From positions 9,121,274 through 9,185,273 of the forward strand of contig NC_092647.1 of assembly GCF_039555335.1 (NCBI RefSeq): a DNA stretch of 64,000 nt, written 5' to 3'. The stretch comes from Amphiura filiformis (lineage: Eukaryota; Echinodermata; Ophiuroidea; Amphilepidida; Amphiuridae). The notes beneath the pieces were generated by a model. It made no database searches. It had not been told where the DNA came from and saw only the letters and a list, made by a program, of their open reading frames with translations. Of this stretch, positions 11,681 through 23,356 are shown in pieces. Made by a program: the position numbers and the translations under genes. Every line of letters begins with the position of its first letter. Position 1 is the stretch's first letter.

Positions 11681-12951
11681 CGAAAAGGGTGATTGCTTTG
11701 CCATCGGACTATTGGGCTATTCCACTTGAAATTCATGTTACCCATATAGAACATTTTTGAAATATCATAGGGGCAGAATGTTTTCAAATTTAACTTGTCA
11801 GGCTTAATCATTTGCAAACTCATACTTCCCTGTATTCTGGCTATATCTTCCACAACTGGAGTGGGTATTACAAATTTATGGAATTTACCCAATTGTTGAT
11901 TATATTCAAAACTCATACTCCCTCTGTGGAAAACTTTAGCTAAATCTTTAGGGGTAGTGTGGATTTTAAATGGAATAACCGAATGGTTGTCAATATGTCA
12001 TCAAAATGTGTTGATGGAGATAAACTGTTTTCAATGCCTTTCATTCATCTAATAATTCGCAGCACTCAGATCAAAACTTCAGTATCATAATGAACATATT
12101 GAAATGGCAACTGAATGCAAATATATGATGTGATCAAAGAAAATCAGTCAGAACTCTGAAATTTGACATTTTAACTTTCTTATAGGTAACAAGCATTTAT
12201 AAAGCTGCATTTTGCATAAAATTCCAATCAAATTCAATGACCAGTTCCAAAGATATGAGTATTAAAGAATTTCCAAAACAAGAGACTGATTGTGCTTGAT
12301 CGCATCACATATTACCACACATCGTCACAGGAAGTTCCAAGTCTATCATGTACTGTCATGCAGTCATTATCCATTTCATGAAAAGTATCCAAAGTATTGA
12401 ATTGTAAGTTATCGCATACCAAAGTGAATAGAAATTGACCAAATGACACAAAAATGATAGACAATATGCATTCATGAAGTTTGATAAGAAATGGTTTGTA
12501 CTTTTAAGCGAACCCTATTGCATTTACTCATAAACAATAACAGGAGTTATGTACTGTTTCAATGACTTCTTGTAATACAGCATGTATCGCCTAAAATGTT
12601 CAAATTTCTAAATAATTGTTTTCATCTGTTTAAAATGTGATACACAAAATGAGTTTTTATTATGAAACTATCATGTCACTAATCTATAAGCAATCCTTAA
12701 TTGAAGTTCTTCTTTCAAAGTAACAACTGATTAAATGAAACATGTTCAACTGTATCAAATTTCAACTGTATGACTATGTATATAAATTGCCCAATAGGCC
12801 TAGGCAATGTAACAATTATTGATCATCCCATAGCAAACATACATGATATGGCCCAATTTGGATTCTTTACATTAAATGAGCGTAACTTTCGATGGACTAT
12901 GCTAAAATGATAATGATAAATAACATGACGGTAATTGCCATAAAGGGACAG
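11681..12951. other. intergenic, no gene seen
   Basis: AT-rich sequence. A minus-strand frame near 11674-11916 has no recognisable domain and I do not call it. No clear repeat was found by eye. Confidence 0.4.
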
Positions 12952-13240
12952 GCATGCAGGCAGTGGTAGCATTAAGGCCCGAAAGTTGGGGGGGGGGGGG
13001 GTTTTTCACTCCCGCGCTTGCAGAAAATCCAAATACATATATGGGGTGAAAATTAAATCTCGGGGGTGATAAATATTTTGCAGTGTAGTCAGGGGTAGGA
13101 AGGAGTAAGGTCCAAAAGTAGAGGATCAGAGTTCACCCCCGAGCTTGCACATTCCCAATATATGGAGGGTGAAAATTAATATTTGTTCAATTTAGGGGCT
13201 CATTCACCCCCGATCGGGGGTTAATGCTACCCCTGCATGC
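12952..13240. repeat. TIR element with GCATGCAGG ends and G-run
   Basis: Left end GCATGCAGG followed by GTAGCATTAA; right end in inverse, TTAATGCTACCCCTGCATGC. The interior has a long G homopolymer and two related blocks (GGTGAAAATTAA, CACTCCCGCGCTTGCA / CACCCCCGAGCTTGCA). It is about 289 bp and non-coding. Confidence 0.65.
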
Positions 13241-13550
13241 AGGGTCACTGTAAATGGGAATCTGTATACATGGTTAATTGCATAGTAATTCATCAAAAGT
13301 AATGCTGCTAAGCACATACAAGTATACATTTTCACAAAGAAAATACTCTAGTGCTGGCAATATACATAGTATCTCCACACGGAAAACAAATTGGCATAGA
13401 AAATCTAAAGTAGGAGTTTTTTAAACAACTGCTCATTTCGGAAACTCGTTTTTTGAGAAAAGTCCCAGATTTAATTTTCCATGCAAATTTTTCCTTGTAG
13501 GGTAGATATTCTGTATTTTGCACACACTATTACCTTATGAAATTTGTAGG

Positions 13551-13720
13551 GAGGCCCAAACACTGGCCAGCTTCAAAAAGCTTATAAAAACCCATCTTTT
13601 TCCAATTTGATCCATTTCTTGTCATTGCTATTTCTTTCTTTGTTTTCTCTTATTGTAATGCGCCTAGAGCTAAAATTGTATATGCGCTATATAAATCGAT
13701 GTATGTATGTATGTATGTAT
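13551..13720 (+). mobile_element. 3' end of a non-LTR retrotransposon (L2/CR1-like LINE)
   Basis: The sequence encodes EAQTLASFKKLIKTHLF, the usual C-terminal signature of L2/CR1-type reverse transcriptase proteins. It is followed by a short 3' UTR with TGCGCCTAGAGC and TGCGCTATATAAAT, and ends in a (ATGT)n tail at about 13698-13720. This is a typical 5'-truncated LINE remnant, plus orientation. The clade assignment is from memory of such tails. Confidence 0.65.
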
Positions 13721-14130
13721 GACATTTATCTTCAGGCCTACTCATTGATGGTTTCCTACTGATATTTATTATTGGATTTTACATTTACAAGCTGTAATTG
13801 CAAAGTTAAAGCCTGAAATTATTTCCTTTCAAAATTTTGTCCAGGTATGCTAAAAAGTAATGACTGCACAAAAGTAATGCAGTGCAGTCCATTCAATCAA
13901 ATGTTGTCATCAACCTATTTGATCGTAGTGCAGGGTTATGTGTGTGAGACGAACTGTCACGGTAGATTGCAATCATGCTTTTGTTGAATGCATTTGAGTA
14001 GTCCGCCATATTTACGGGATGATACGTCACATGCAAGGCCTCTATTGCTTTTCAAATGTCAATACATGAGTTGTTACCCTTGATTTGGTTGAAAAAAGAG
14101 GTGAAAGGACTGCAACTTAATAAACCCAGC

Positions 14131-14730
14131 AAAATTCTAAAGTCTCCACTGTTCCATCCCCATTTAATCAGAGTCTGATGAGTTTATGGCAAAATAATTT
14201 ATATAATAGTTTTCTATACACTTTCATTCGAAAGTTAATACCAAATTTGATATCAAAAGTTTAATCATCGGGACCATAGGAGCGGTTCTTTGGAAATTCG
14301 TGCAATTTGAAAAATTTCAAATTACGAATTGACCACGCAAAAGCCAATGCATTGTATAGCCTTATCATGTGGCCTGAAGCAACCCGTACAGGGATCATTG
14401 TACACATGCCTGTGCACAATTGAAAGAGCGTGGTATTTGATTTGGATTTTGACATGCATGGGTACACCTTTAACCTGCCGGCCTATTTAGGCGACGTAAT
14501 TGTTGGCACTCACGCTAGCTCCGCTACGTGATACAGTTACCTATGTTTTTCAAATTGCACAAATTTCCAAACAGCGGTTCCTATGCTCCCGATGATTTAA
14601 CTTTTTATATCAAATTTGGTGTCAACCTTCGAAGGAAAGTGTATATGAAATTATGATATGAATTATTTTGCCATAAACTCATCAGACTTTGATTAAATGG
14701 GGATGGAACTAGTGGAGACTTTTTATTTTG
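14131..14730. repeat. fold-back element, 600 bp, arms about 190 bp
   Basis: The left arm starts AAAATTCTAAAGTCTCCACT, continues with CCCCATTTAATCAGA and CATCGGGACCATAGGAGCGG, and ends near 14320. The right arm from about 14540 to 14730 is the inverse with scattered differences. The centre (14321-14539) is unrelated, more GC-rich sequence. No protein seen. Confidence 0.8.
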
Positions 14731-15134
14731 ACTGTGTTTAGTTTCTAATCACATAATTAACACAACTCCTACATGTAGAGTACAACAAAACTACTCATGG
14801 TATATTGTAATACTGCTCTGGGTATCAGTGTGAATAAAATTATGTTTATGTTTTTTATACATGTACATTACAGTGTGTTTTCTTTAGAGTACCATATTAC
14901 CGGTAATACATTTTCAAATATCTTCATAATAATTATTTTTATTGTCGCATTACATTATGTGATGGTGCTTGCTAAACACCTCTACCCTGCAGTCATACAC
15001 TGTAATGAAATGGGGTGATAGTAAGTCATAAAGTAATAGAGGATAGTTTGGTACATGGATTTTCAATCTACTTCAGCAAGGTTGTGTCCTGTATCGAACA
15101 ACCTGCATAAAAGAAACAGTCATGAACAATATTA

Positions 15135-15430
15135 AGGGGCACTACACCCATGTGGTAAATTTGTGACTATTTTTTGCATTTTTCTCAAAAATAAAAGGAA
15201 TCCAATTACTACACTGAAATTTCATTGACTCAAGACAAGCGGTTCAGTATATATGGTAGGAAATGAGGTACATCCTAGCGGTACCTTATTTCTGATCATA
15301 AATAACAAACCGCTTGTCTGAAATTCCAGTGTAGTAATTGGATTCCTTGCCCCTATATATACATAACTTTTGTTACCACTGTGTTATTACTTTTTGAGAA
15401 AAATGCAAATTTATCGAGGGGTGTAGTACT
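15135..15430. repeat. palindromic MITE, first of a facing pair
   Basis: It begins AGGGGCACTACACCC and ends GAGGGGTGTAGTACT, with an inner inverse pair AATTACTACACTG / CAGTGTAGTAATT around CAAGCGGTT. It is about 296 bp and non-coding. A second copy in opposite orientation lies 330 bp downstream. Confidence 0.8.
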
Positions 15431-15759
15431 GTGACACATTTCAGTGGTCCCAACACAGAATGCCGTATATGAAGGACAAAATATGTTTCTGAGAAAAACG
15501 TTTTTGAAGGATGTTACTATAAATATTGGAGTCGACTCCACTGTTACCTCTCAGTCAATTCCATTTGAAATAGACGTTAAAGATTCCAACTATTAAACTG
15601 TATCTTCAAGAAAAACTTTAGATATCACTAGCTCTACAGTTATGTCACATCACATGTGAAATGGAAATATTTTGAACAATCACTCTACGCCACTATATGT
15701 TGCGACAGATGATTTGTTGTGCATCTGTGGAAACCCTGAACAAATATAATGATTATTAT

Positions 15760-16114
15760 AGTACTACACCCCTCGATAATTTATGTCTATTTTTGCATTT
15801 TCTAAAAAACTAATATACAGTGGTAACAAAAGTTATGTATATTATAGGGGCAAGAAATCAATTACTACACTGGAATTTCAGTGACCCAAAACAAGCGGTT
15901 CGTTATTTATGATAGGAAAAGAGGTACCGCTAGAATGTACCTTATTTCCTATCATATATACTGAACTGCTTGTCTCGAGTCACTGAAATTTCAGTGTAGT
16001 AATTGCATTTCTTGCCCCTATAATATACATAAGTTTTGTTACCACTGTGTTATTATTTTGTGAGAAAAATGCAAAAATAGTCACGAATTTACCACAGGGG
16101 TGTAGTACCCCCTT
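15760..16114. repeat. palindromic MITE, second of a facing pair
   Basis: It begins AGTACTACACCCCTCGATAA and ends CACAGGGGTGTAGTACCCCC. It shares the CAAGCGGTTCGTTATTTATG core with the 15135 copy. The inner ends of the two copies (TATCGAGGGG / CCCCTCGATA) resemble each other and the outer ends resemble each other. The pair therefore reads as an inverted duplication with about 330 bp of unrelated sequence between. Confidence 0.8.
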
Positions 16115-17023
16115 AAAATAACAAATAATGAAAATAGCAATTACTAATAATCATAAATTACATATACCATGTCCACATCACTTTGATTATTACTCGCCAT
16201 TTTATGGAAGACTTTAATTTGTCAACCGTCAGATGTACTCAGCTACTGATGTTGTACTGGCTACCTGATGACTCCTCGTGATAGTACAACTTCAACTTAT
16301 GCATCAAAAGGAAGATGCTTTTACACTTCCAGATATATATAGACCATTCCTATAATTGTACTTTCCTGCTGTTGATGGAGTGCACATCAATATCACATAT
16401 TACAAAATAAGAAAAGCAAGGTGAAGGATATTACATCAATATTTCTGTATTTTATAAACGCATGATACCCTTATTGACCATGCTTTGTTTCTATATAATT
16501 ATGTGATTTTGATGTTCATCCAATCAATGGCAGGAAAGTGCTAGTTATAAGAATGGTGTATAATGAGTTATGGCCATTTTAATAGCAAGTACAACATCAG
16601 TAGGTTTGGATATCTGATCCAAGTAATCCAAGTTATGTAGACAAAGGTTCTTTTGACTTTACCATTATATAAAATTATATATTTACATAGTAATGGGAAA
16701 CATTCATTTTGAGGCAATGTGGTTGCTGATGTGAGTATCCAAGTATGGCATGGTAGAAGAAAAAAGTAATTGCCCTCAAGGCACACACAATATATACAGA
16801 TCATTTGCAAGTATGGATTTCAACTGAAATAGTCCATTACAAAAAAATCACACAACATACTAGTGTATGTAGTATAAAAACCTAACAGAAAGCCAACATA
16901 AGCAGTATTTTGTGATGGTTGCATGCATTTACTTCTTCCCTTAACCTTCTATATATAATTATTAATACACATCTTGTATGTTTACATAATAATAACTTGA
17001 AACTGATATAAACGAAGGTAAAG
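16115..17023. other. intergenic, no gene seen
   Basis: AT-rich, no recognised gene or repeat. Confidence 0.4.
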
Positions 17024-17381
17024 CTACTCCCTATTCCAGAGAAATACAAAGCTAATTTTTTACGATTAAACAAATATTATTGAGTTCTGCCAATTTGGTA
17101 CTAACTGGAGATAACAGAAACAGTGCACTATTTTGCTAATTTCCTGCAAAAAGAGCCAAAACATTACATTTTAAATTATACTTTGTACAAGTCTTTAGAC
17201 TTGATTGTCACAGGATGTGAAAACACCCCAAAAATGCATGTTTTTGGCCCTTCATTCATAAATTTGGCCAAATAGTGAATTTTAACTTTTATTGCCAGTT
17301 AGGACTAACTAAAGCATTACTGAGGATAATATTTTGTAATTCAAAAAACTTAGTGCTGTAATGTTCTGGAATAGGGAGTAG
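17024..17381. repeat. TIR element with CTACTCCCTATTCCAGA ends
   Basis: CTACTCCCTATTCCAGA at 17024 faces TCTGGAATAGGGAGTAG at the right end. It is about 358 bp and non-coding. Only the terminal 17 bp match well. Confidence 0.65.
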
Positions 17382-18213
17382 TCACTCTCATCTTCCTACT
17401 TGGAAAACTAGAATGCAAGGGCCAGTAAGTCAGAGAGATGGAGGACGAGGCTGTTGATGAGTTGGTAGCTTCTCGTTGAGGTGCCCTCAATTGATGGCAC
17501 ATGGAAGAACCGGGGTTTAAAGAATATTAATGAATTGCATAGAACTAAATTAAGTGTTTGTTTAATGCAAATAATGATAATAACATATCAATATAATTTT
17601 ATTTTGTTGTTATTTACATTTAAAAGCAATGCAAGTAAGTCTAAGTTTTGGTGTTTTGTTAAAGGACCTAGCCAGGCAATGGAGGCATTTGGACTTACAA
17701 TGAATCTGACTTATAGTAGATACATGATAGAGTATTTCTCCAACCTTTAATAACAGAATTCGTTAAAGAGGAATGTGTCGGCCACATCATGTCCCAAATA
17801 TAACATGGGGGGATATTAAACAATTGTATAGTGTTGTACAACAATATTGTACTTCACATGATATGTATATATATAATAGGATATTTTGTACCAGAGTAGA
17901 TGCGCTGCAAAGATTTTATGGCAAAGGGAACCCTGAAGCAGCGTCAGCTGCTTTTGTGACTCATCTATACCTATGCTGGGGACCACAGTCACTGCCCTGT
18001 CTGGAGACACCAAGTTGTTATTAGGGGCATAACCAGAGGAGGGGGTGCACTGAATAATCAGAAGGCCTAATTTTGGTGCTGTGAGTTGCAATGGCTCACT
18101 TCCAGCAGAATCCTAAACAAAATATTTCCTGGTTATGCCCCTGTTTGCATTGACGTACAGATGGTCACATTTGCAATCGAAGGTTAATTTCATAGTCTAA
18201 TTTTGATGGACAT

Positions 18214-18505
18214 AATTGTGTACATCCATATCAAAATTATGCACTTGTCAGCTGCTGCATGAATCTTATTTCTTTATAATAATTAGAATAAATTATTAGA
18301 CTCATCTAAAGTGCAGATAAATTCAAATCATCCCCAAGTCCCATGCTTTTAGGATTTTCTCTGTATTCTAAACCATGTGATTTCAGGGATGATTTGAAGT
18401 CAACACCACTTTAGATGAGTCTGGTATTTATTCCTAGCTATTATGTTAAAAGAGACACATGTGGCAGCCTACAAATGCATCCTTTTGGTATGGATGTACA
18501 TAATT
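18214..18505. repeat. nearly full-length palindromic MITE, copy 2
   Basis: Ends AATTGTGTACATCC and GGATGTACATAATT; arms share ATTAGACTCATCT and AAATCATCCCC with the 10504 copy. More diverged than copy 1. It is inserted within the transposase relic. Confidence 0.8.
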
Positions 18506-18639
18506 AGTTGGTGTGATACAGAATAGGCCCAAATTAAGTTGAAATGGAAAATGGCTCCAAAAGAGCAATACAGCTCTGCAACACTTTCATTCATTCATAC
18601 ATAAAACCATTCCTTCATTCACTTGTTCAGTCAATACCT

Positions 18640-18740
18640 AAAGAAAAAAATCTTCATTCATTGAAGAAGTAGTAAATGAATGACATAGCAAGTGAATGAA
18701 TGAGTGAGTAAATTAATAAATGAATGAATGAATGAAAGTA
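18640..18740. repeat. AATG-rich simple repeat
   Basis: Imperfect runs of AATG/CATT units, for example AATGAATGAATGAATGAA near 18720-18737. Confidence 0.6.
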
Positions 18741-18885
18741 AGAAACAATTATGAACTAAAAGCAAGTAAGAATTTGCAAATAAAATGTTATAACATTTGA
18801 AAATAACCTTTGATTGCTTCTGTTGCAAGGTTGGAGAATGATCAGAAGACACTCTTGGACTGAATTTGTGTAGGGGATGGGGTGA

Positions 18886-20030
18886 TTTTCACCTTAGGAT
18901 TGATTGAAATAAAATCTGAAAACTATATTTCTCTATCATGTAGCTGCTCAAATCACCTGCAGATTAAGTAGCTGTAATGAATTATGCAGAATGAACATAA
19001 ATATATTTCTCTTGTTAGATGTGAAGTAATGTCAAATGTTACAGATGTAAACTGTCTGCATTGAATTATCATTAGGAATGGAAGATGTTATTTCCATAAG
19101 TCATAAATTCTTCACCAGGAGGTGAACATATCGGCATGGAAGATCGGCAGCATTCACCCTAGGCTACTTAATCTGTCAATGACCTTATTTGCTGCATGTA
19201 TACAATGCACAAGTTTTCCAAGTACACCTATATAAAGTATTCACCCAGTTTTATAAGCTGCCAATGTTCACAAGTTGTTCATGCACTACAACAAAAATCC
19301 TATACCTTTTGTTACAGGATACGTTTTCTTGAATATGACACCTGAAATCTGCATGCAGAAAGTTTGTTATTATCCAAATCAAAAGTGACACTTGATAAGA
19401 TTCCCAATAGCATATCACAGCAAAGCTATTCTGGGTAAAATGATTACATGCATGAATGTAGACCCACTTTCTGTTGTATAATTAAGAGGCTAATAACTGT
19501 GCATGGGTTATTCAAGGGCATTGTAACAAATTTAACATTTTGCCTTTGGAACCGAGGAATATCCCGAGGGCACATCCCCTAAGGGTATTCCGAGTTCCAA
19601 AACAAAATGTTTAGATTTGTCACAATCCCTCGTAACAACTAATGCGCAGTTATTAACCCATAATTGATAATCTGCTGAAGCATCCTTTTGGATTTGGACA
19701 ATAACAGGCTTTGGGGAGAGATCTCCTTTGCATCCTGCTCAATTTCATAAATGGTGTGTAAAATTATGTAGACATCTTCTGTATCTAAATTAACTTGTCT
19801 TAATTGTTGTTTCCTTGAAGGACTTACGAACAATGGCAACTGAGGAAGAGTTGTTACTTAGTATCCTAGGTGTAGAAAAGAATAAGCGGGTGACTTTGCT
19901 TTAAAAATTGACATGATCATGGTGCTATAAATTACAGATTTCTTAACAAGCAAACCATCATGATTTTCAATGTGCTGACAGGAAAATTGGCAGACACATT
20001 ATGGGACATTTCAATGCAAGTGAAAGACAA
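18886..20030. other. intergenic, no gene seen
   Basis: No convincing gene. A 23-codon frame starting ATGGCAACTGAGGAAGAG at 19833 (ends 19904) has a good start context but no other support. An imperfect inverse pair around CCTTTGGAACCGAGGAATATC lies near 19540-19600. Confidence 0.35.
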
Positions 20031-20648
20031 TATCAGCAGAAACCCACAAAGCCGAGAAACTACCCATTTTTGGGGAGAAATGGTGTGGCTAGGCGAGAAA
20101 GGACCAGGAAAGGCAAGAAAGTGTATTTAAAAATGTGAGGAATGGAGATGTTAAGATAACTAAATTAAGTCTTGCTCAGATCATGGGCAAGGTTGGCAAG
20201 GAAAGGTTAGAAAGAGGCAGGTAAGGCGAGGTACAACCAGACCTGCCACAGACATTTTGTCTAGAATACGACGCAATTAACACCCATTGTTATCATGTTG
20301 ACTCAATTGGTCATAACCAATTTATTACACTCAACCAGAAAGCCCAGGAAGATTATGACCAATTGAGTCAACATGATAACAATGGTGTTAATTGGGTGCT
20401 ACTTCAATTCCGGATAAAATGTCTGTGGCAGGTCTGGATGTGCTGGATGTACCTCCCCTTTCCTTGCCATTTCCTGCCTTTTCTCGCCAAACTTGACCAG
20501 GATCTAAGCAAGACTTAGTTATCTTAAACTTGTCATTCCTCACCTTTTTTAACAGACTACCTCGCCTTTCCTCACCCTTTCTCGCCTAGACTCGCCACTT
20601 CTTGCCAAAATGGGTACTTTCTCGCCTTTGTGGGTTTCTATTGATAAG
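20031..20648. repeat. large palindrome (fold-back element), about 618 bp
   Basis: The left arm (AGCAGAAACCCACAAAG, GGCGAGAAAGG, GACCTGCCACAGACATTTTG, GTTATCATGTTGACTCAATT) is repeated in inverse on the right. The centre is near 20335. The outer parts carry many GGCAAG/GGCGAG (CTTGCC/CTCGCC) words. It ends only 12 bp from the stop codon of the transposase gene at 20661, so it may be a TIR-like part of that transposon or a separate insertion. Confidence 0.85.
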
Positions 20649-20660
20649 AGCAGCAGAAAT

Positions 20661-21143
20661 TTAAGCATTACAGGACTTACCATGACCTTTCATTGGGGCC
20701 CGCATGATGCGGCATGTTGGCATCTTATGTGGTCGCTTAGATGTAGAGCTAACATGATAGCCACCAGACAAGTAGTGGCTATGGTCCGAATGGCGGAAAG
20801 CGTGAGCGGTTCGCTCTAAACGCTTCAAGACACGCTTTCTCTTATTTGTCAGTAATGCTTGGGCTTGAGCTGCTCTTATCCTGAGTTTGTCTTTACTTGC
20901 TAAAGTAAGCTGGGAAGAAGTAATGCACTCATTTCCTACTACCTCTGCCATCACGCGTTTACCTGCATCTAGCCAACCAACATTAAAAGAAATAGTTGAC
21001 AAGCACATTGCTGTCCGAATCTGTGTTGCAGAGCTGTATTGCTCTTTTGGAGCCATTTTCCAGAGCAAGCTGTTGTAGGACTCATTGGCGTTCTGTGTCA
21101 GACACTGACTGCAATGCGATAGTAAGTCAACATCAGATAGGTC
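20661..21143 (-). CDS. Mutator-like transposase, last exon
   Basis: Enters in phase 0 after ATCAACAG and continues PIYD with DLSDVDLLSHCSQCLTQNAN, then ESYNSLLWKMAPKEQ and FNVGWLDAGKRVM, followed by a basic C-terminus and a stop at 20661. QNANES(Y/L)NSLxW is the last conserved block, with its Glu as likely third catalytic acid. The stop lies 12 bp from the fold-back at 20031-20648. Confidence 0.75.
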   Translation of the reverse strand, partial: DLSDVDLLSHCSQCLTQNANESYNSLLWKMAPKEQYSSATQIRTAMCLSTISFNVGWLDAGKRVMAEVVGNECITSSQLTLASKDKLRIRAAQAQALLTNKRKRVLKRLERTAHAFRHSDHSHYLSGGYHVSSTSKRPHKMPTCRIMRAPMKGHGKSCNA

Positions 21144-21623
21144 CTGTTGATAAATACACAGTTTCACATTCCATTATTAAGTAATGTCCATAATGTGTGA
21201 TCACTTTGCGATTCATGTTTAATATCAATACTGTCAACATTATTAACATTCACTTGTTGCGATGAAGGTAATTTGTGGTGATATGAGTGGTATAAACTGC
21301 ACTGAAGGTTATGATGAATACATCTCATGTCAAATATTTTTGATATACAATCCTTTCTTGGTATATACTGCAAAAGATTATTAGTGCTGTTAATAGTCAC
21401 ACATCCATTGAGGAACAGAATATTGAAACTTTCACTCCATTTAAAGCTTATTTATAAACTTTGCTTCAGTGCTGTGCTGAAATGAATGGGAGATATGTTG
21501 TAATGATCTTACAGAAGATGCCTAGATTTTATATAGTTTTGTGTAAATTAAAAGGAAATTTGATTTAGTTGCTTGGTGCTGTGGTGAAGCTACAAAGTTG
21601 CACTATCACATATATATCCTTAC

Positions 21624-21925
21624 ATCATATATGGGCTTCATTACTGCTACCATGGCTGGTGTAAATGGATCATCAACTGGTTCAGAGTTGTTAGTACCAC
21701 TAAGCTCATCTTTCTTAAAATTGCACCAGGTGTCATTTCTTGTCGGGCAGTAACTGTGGTCCCCAGCATAGTGATACAGGCCAGCCATGGTTTCTGCTGA
21801 CGCTGCTTCAGGATTCCCTTTGTTGGTCCTCAAAGCCTTGCCATAAAATGCTTGCAGCGCATCTACTCTTTTACGGTGGAGACGACCCTTCCCGTCCAAT
21901 GTCTTCCCGTCGGCAAGTTTCACTC
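21624..21925 (-). CDS. Mutator-like transposase, exon D
   Basis: Encodes ADGKTLDGKGRLHRKRVDAL, then QAFYGKALRTNKGNPEAASA and HYAGDHSYCPTRNDTWC, ending KPIYD at donor GTAAGG in phase 0. Matches the family pattern GKGRL...LQxFYG...WAIxxH. The entry phase does not agree with exon C by the nearest acceptor, so a small lesion or another splice site is likely. Confidence 0.75.
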
Positions 21926-22260
21926 CTTTCACCACACAAAAGGAAAGGAATCAATGAAATCAGCTTGCTTTATGTAATAAATTGAGGTTTTATCTTATTT
22001 ACATCTGTTTTATGATGTGTCCTGTCAAAATTTAATGACGTTTTAAAAACCACATATGATAAGCTTTTACACTTGTATAAAACTGTATGATACTCCATAG
22101 GTAGTTATTGCTACATGATCCTATGGCTGTGGAGCAGGCGTCTACAGGATTTCTCTATGCACAGCAATCATTGTGAAGTACGACTCTGGTCTCCAGCTAT
22201 ATACTGTCCTCTGATGGATGACCAGTGAAAAGGTTAAATACAAACTTTAATTATTAATAC

Positions 22261-22444
22261 CTTTTTCTTCTCTACAAGCTTTCTGAGTCTGCATCCCATC
22301 CTCTTCTGTATGTGGCCGACACATTCCTCTTTAACGGTTGTAACATCTGGCCCATATGGCTGCTCCTGTGTAATTCTTGAAAATGAAGACGAATCACCAT
22401 CCCCTACATAAGTTGTGTATCTCAGTCCAAGAGTGTCTTCTGAT
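22261..22444 (-). CDS. Mutator-like transposase, exon C
   Basis: Encodes SEDTLGLRYTTYVGDGDSSS, then PYGPDVTTVKEECVGHIQKR and MGCRLRKL. The Asp in VGDGDS is the likely second catalytic acid; KEECVGHIQKRMG is the most conserved stretch of the family. Acceptor TTTTACAG, donor GTATTA, leaving in phase 0. Confidence 0.8.
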
Positions 22445-22698
22445 CTGTAAAATGAGTTTCAAATTAACGTCTATGTGAATACACAATATAAAATATAGGA
22501 CGGAGTACCATCAAATTCCATCAATACAAAAGTTAATCACTTTGTGCATTGCAAGTTGACAACAGCAGAGTGTACAACAGAAATTTTGACCCCAAACTGA
22601 CATCACTGAAATTAAAAGAAGAAACAAATGTTGTACACATCATACAGAAAAATCAAAACAAATGGTGCTTGAGAAATAAATTCATGATTGGTAATAAC

Positions 22699-22842
22699 CT
22701 GTTAAACAACCGAGAAATGCCTTCTGCCTCCATTGCCTGGCTAGATCCATCGAAGTTCTTAGGGCACACATCTGAGTGCCCTACAAACCAATCTAAATAT
22801 TCTTTTAAGCTATGCTCTTCCTCTTTGTGTTTGCTACATTCT
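22699..22842 (-). CDS. Mutator-like transposase, exon B
   Basis: Encodes ECSKHKEEEHSLKEYLDWFV, GHSDVCPKNFDGSSQAMEAE and GISRLF after a TTTTTCACACAG acceptor. It leaves in phase 2 at AACAG|GTTATT. The family motif (F/Y)xGSSQAMEAEG is intact. It joins the next exon exactly (Arg-Ser-Glu). Confidence 0.75.
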
Positions 22843-23187
22843 CTGTGTGAAAAACAATATGAAGCAAATCAAAATGTAAAAATGAAATCCATGTGAGCAA
22901 CTACATTGACTCATGATCAGTGTGAAGAGTGTTTATAGTGTTTGTTGAGGTTGTGGAAACTTGCTTGCCAGATTAAATGAAAGCAGTCACTCTGCATGAA
23001 GTTCCACAAAACAAAATTGAAGGTATACATGTTGCTCATGAGATGCACAATAATCACGGTTCATACTGTAACAGAGACACATTCAATGTTTGTTATCAAA
23101 TTGTACATGACTACAATAATACAATTTCCTGACACTTTTCTTGTTAAAATAGAAAATGCTTGATAAGGGAATGTGATGGTTACTTAC

Positions 23188-23356
23188 TTAACATAAATTT
23201 GAGATATACTCCATGTCCAAAATTTCCCCTGTATCTACACTAATGGCTGTCACCACACAATGGTGTGATGACAGACCCCGGTTCTTCCATGTGCCATCAA
23301 AAGATGCGGCACAGTCTACTACCAACTCATCAACAGCCTCGTCCCTCCAGGATGGT
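23188..23356 (-). CDS. Mutator-like transposase, first catalytic exon
   Basis: Encodes PSWRDEAVDELVVDCAASFD, then GTWKNRGLSSHHCVVTAIS and DTGEILDMEYISNLC. The Asp in SFDGTW is the likely first catalytic acidic residue. An in-frame TAA directly abuts the GTAAGT donor, and the acceptor is uncertain. These look like decay or an unresolved splice site. The preceding exon that should link to 34037 was not found. Confidence 0.7.

Larger units (their letters stand above)
17440..18885 (+). pseudogene. scrambled relic of a Mutator-like transposase
   Basis: Fragments match the minus-strand transposase at 20661-37772. They are DEAVDELV and IDGTWKNRG (about 17448-17515), PSQAMEAFG (about 17670-17695), KEECVGHI (about 17765-17790), VDALQRFYGKGNPEAASA (about 17898-17952), and then WKMAPKEQYSSAT (about 18545-18585). 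A SEDTLGL piece (about 18838-18870) is out of the normal order. Stops and frame changes abound. The palindromic MITE at 18214-18505 sits inside. A plain DNA transposon remnant, long dead and rearranged. Confidence 0.75.

Noticed and set aside
11674-11916. Minus-strand frame of 80 codons
   Set aside because: No domain, composition like the surrounding AT-rich DNA, overlaps the end of a TIR element.
19833-19904. 23-codon frame starting MATEEELLLSILG
   Set aside because: Too short and isolated; no splice partner or promoter support.
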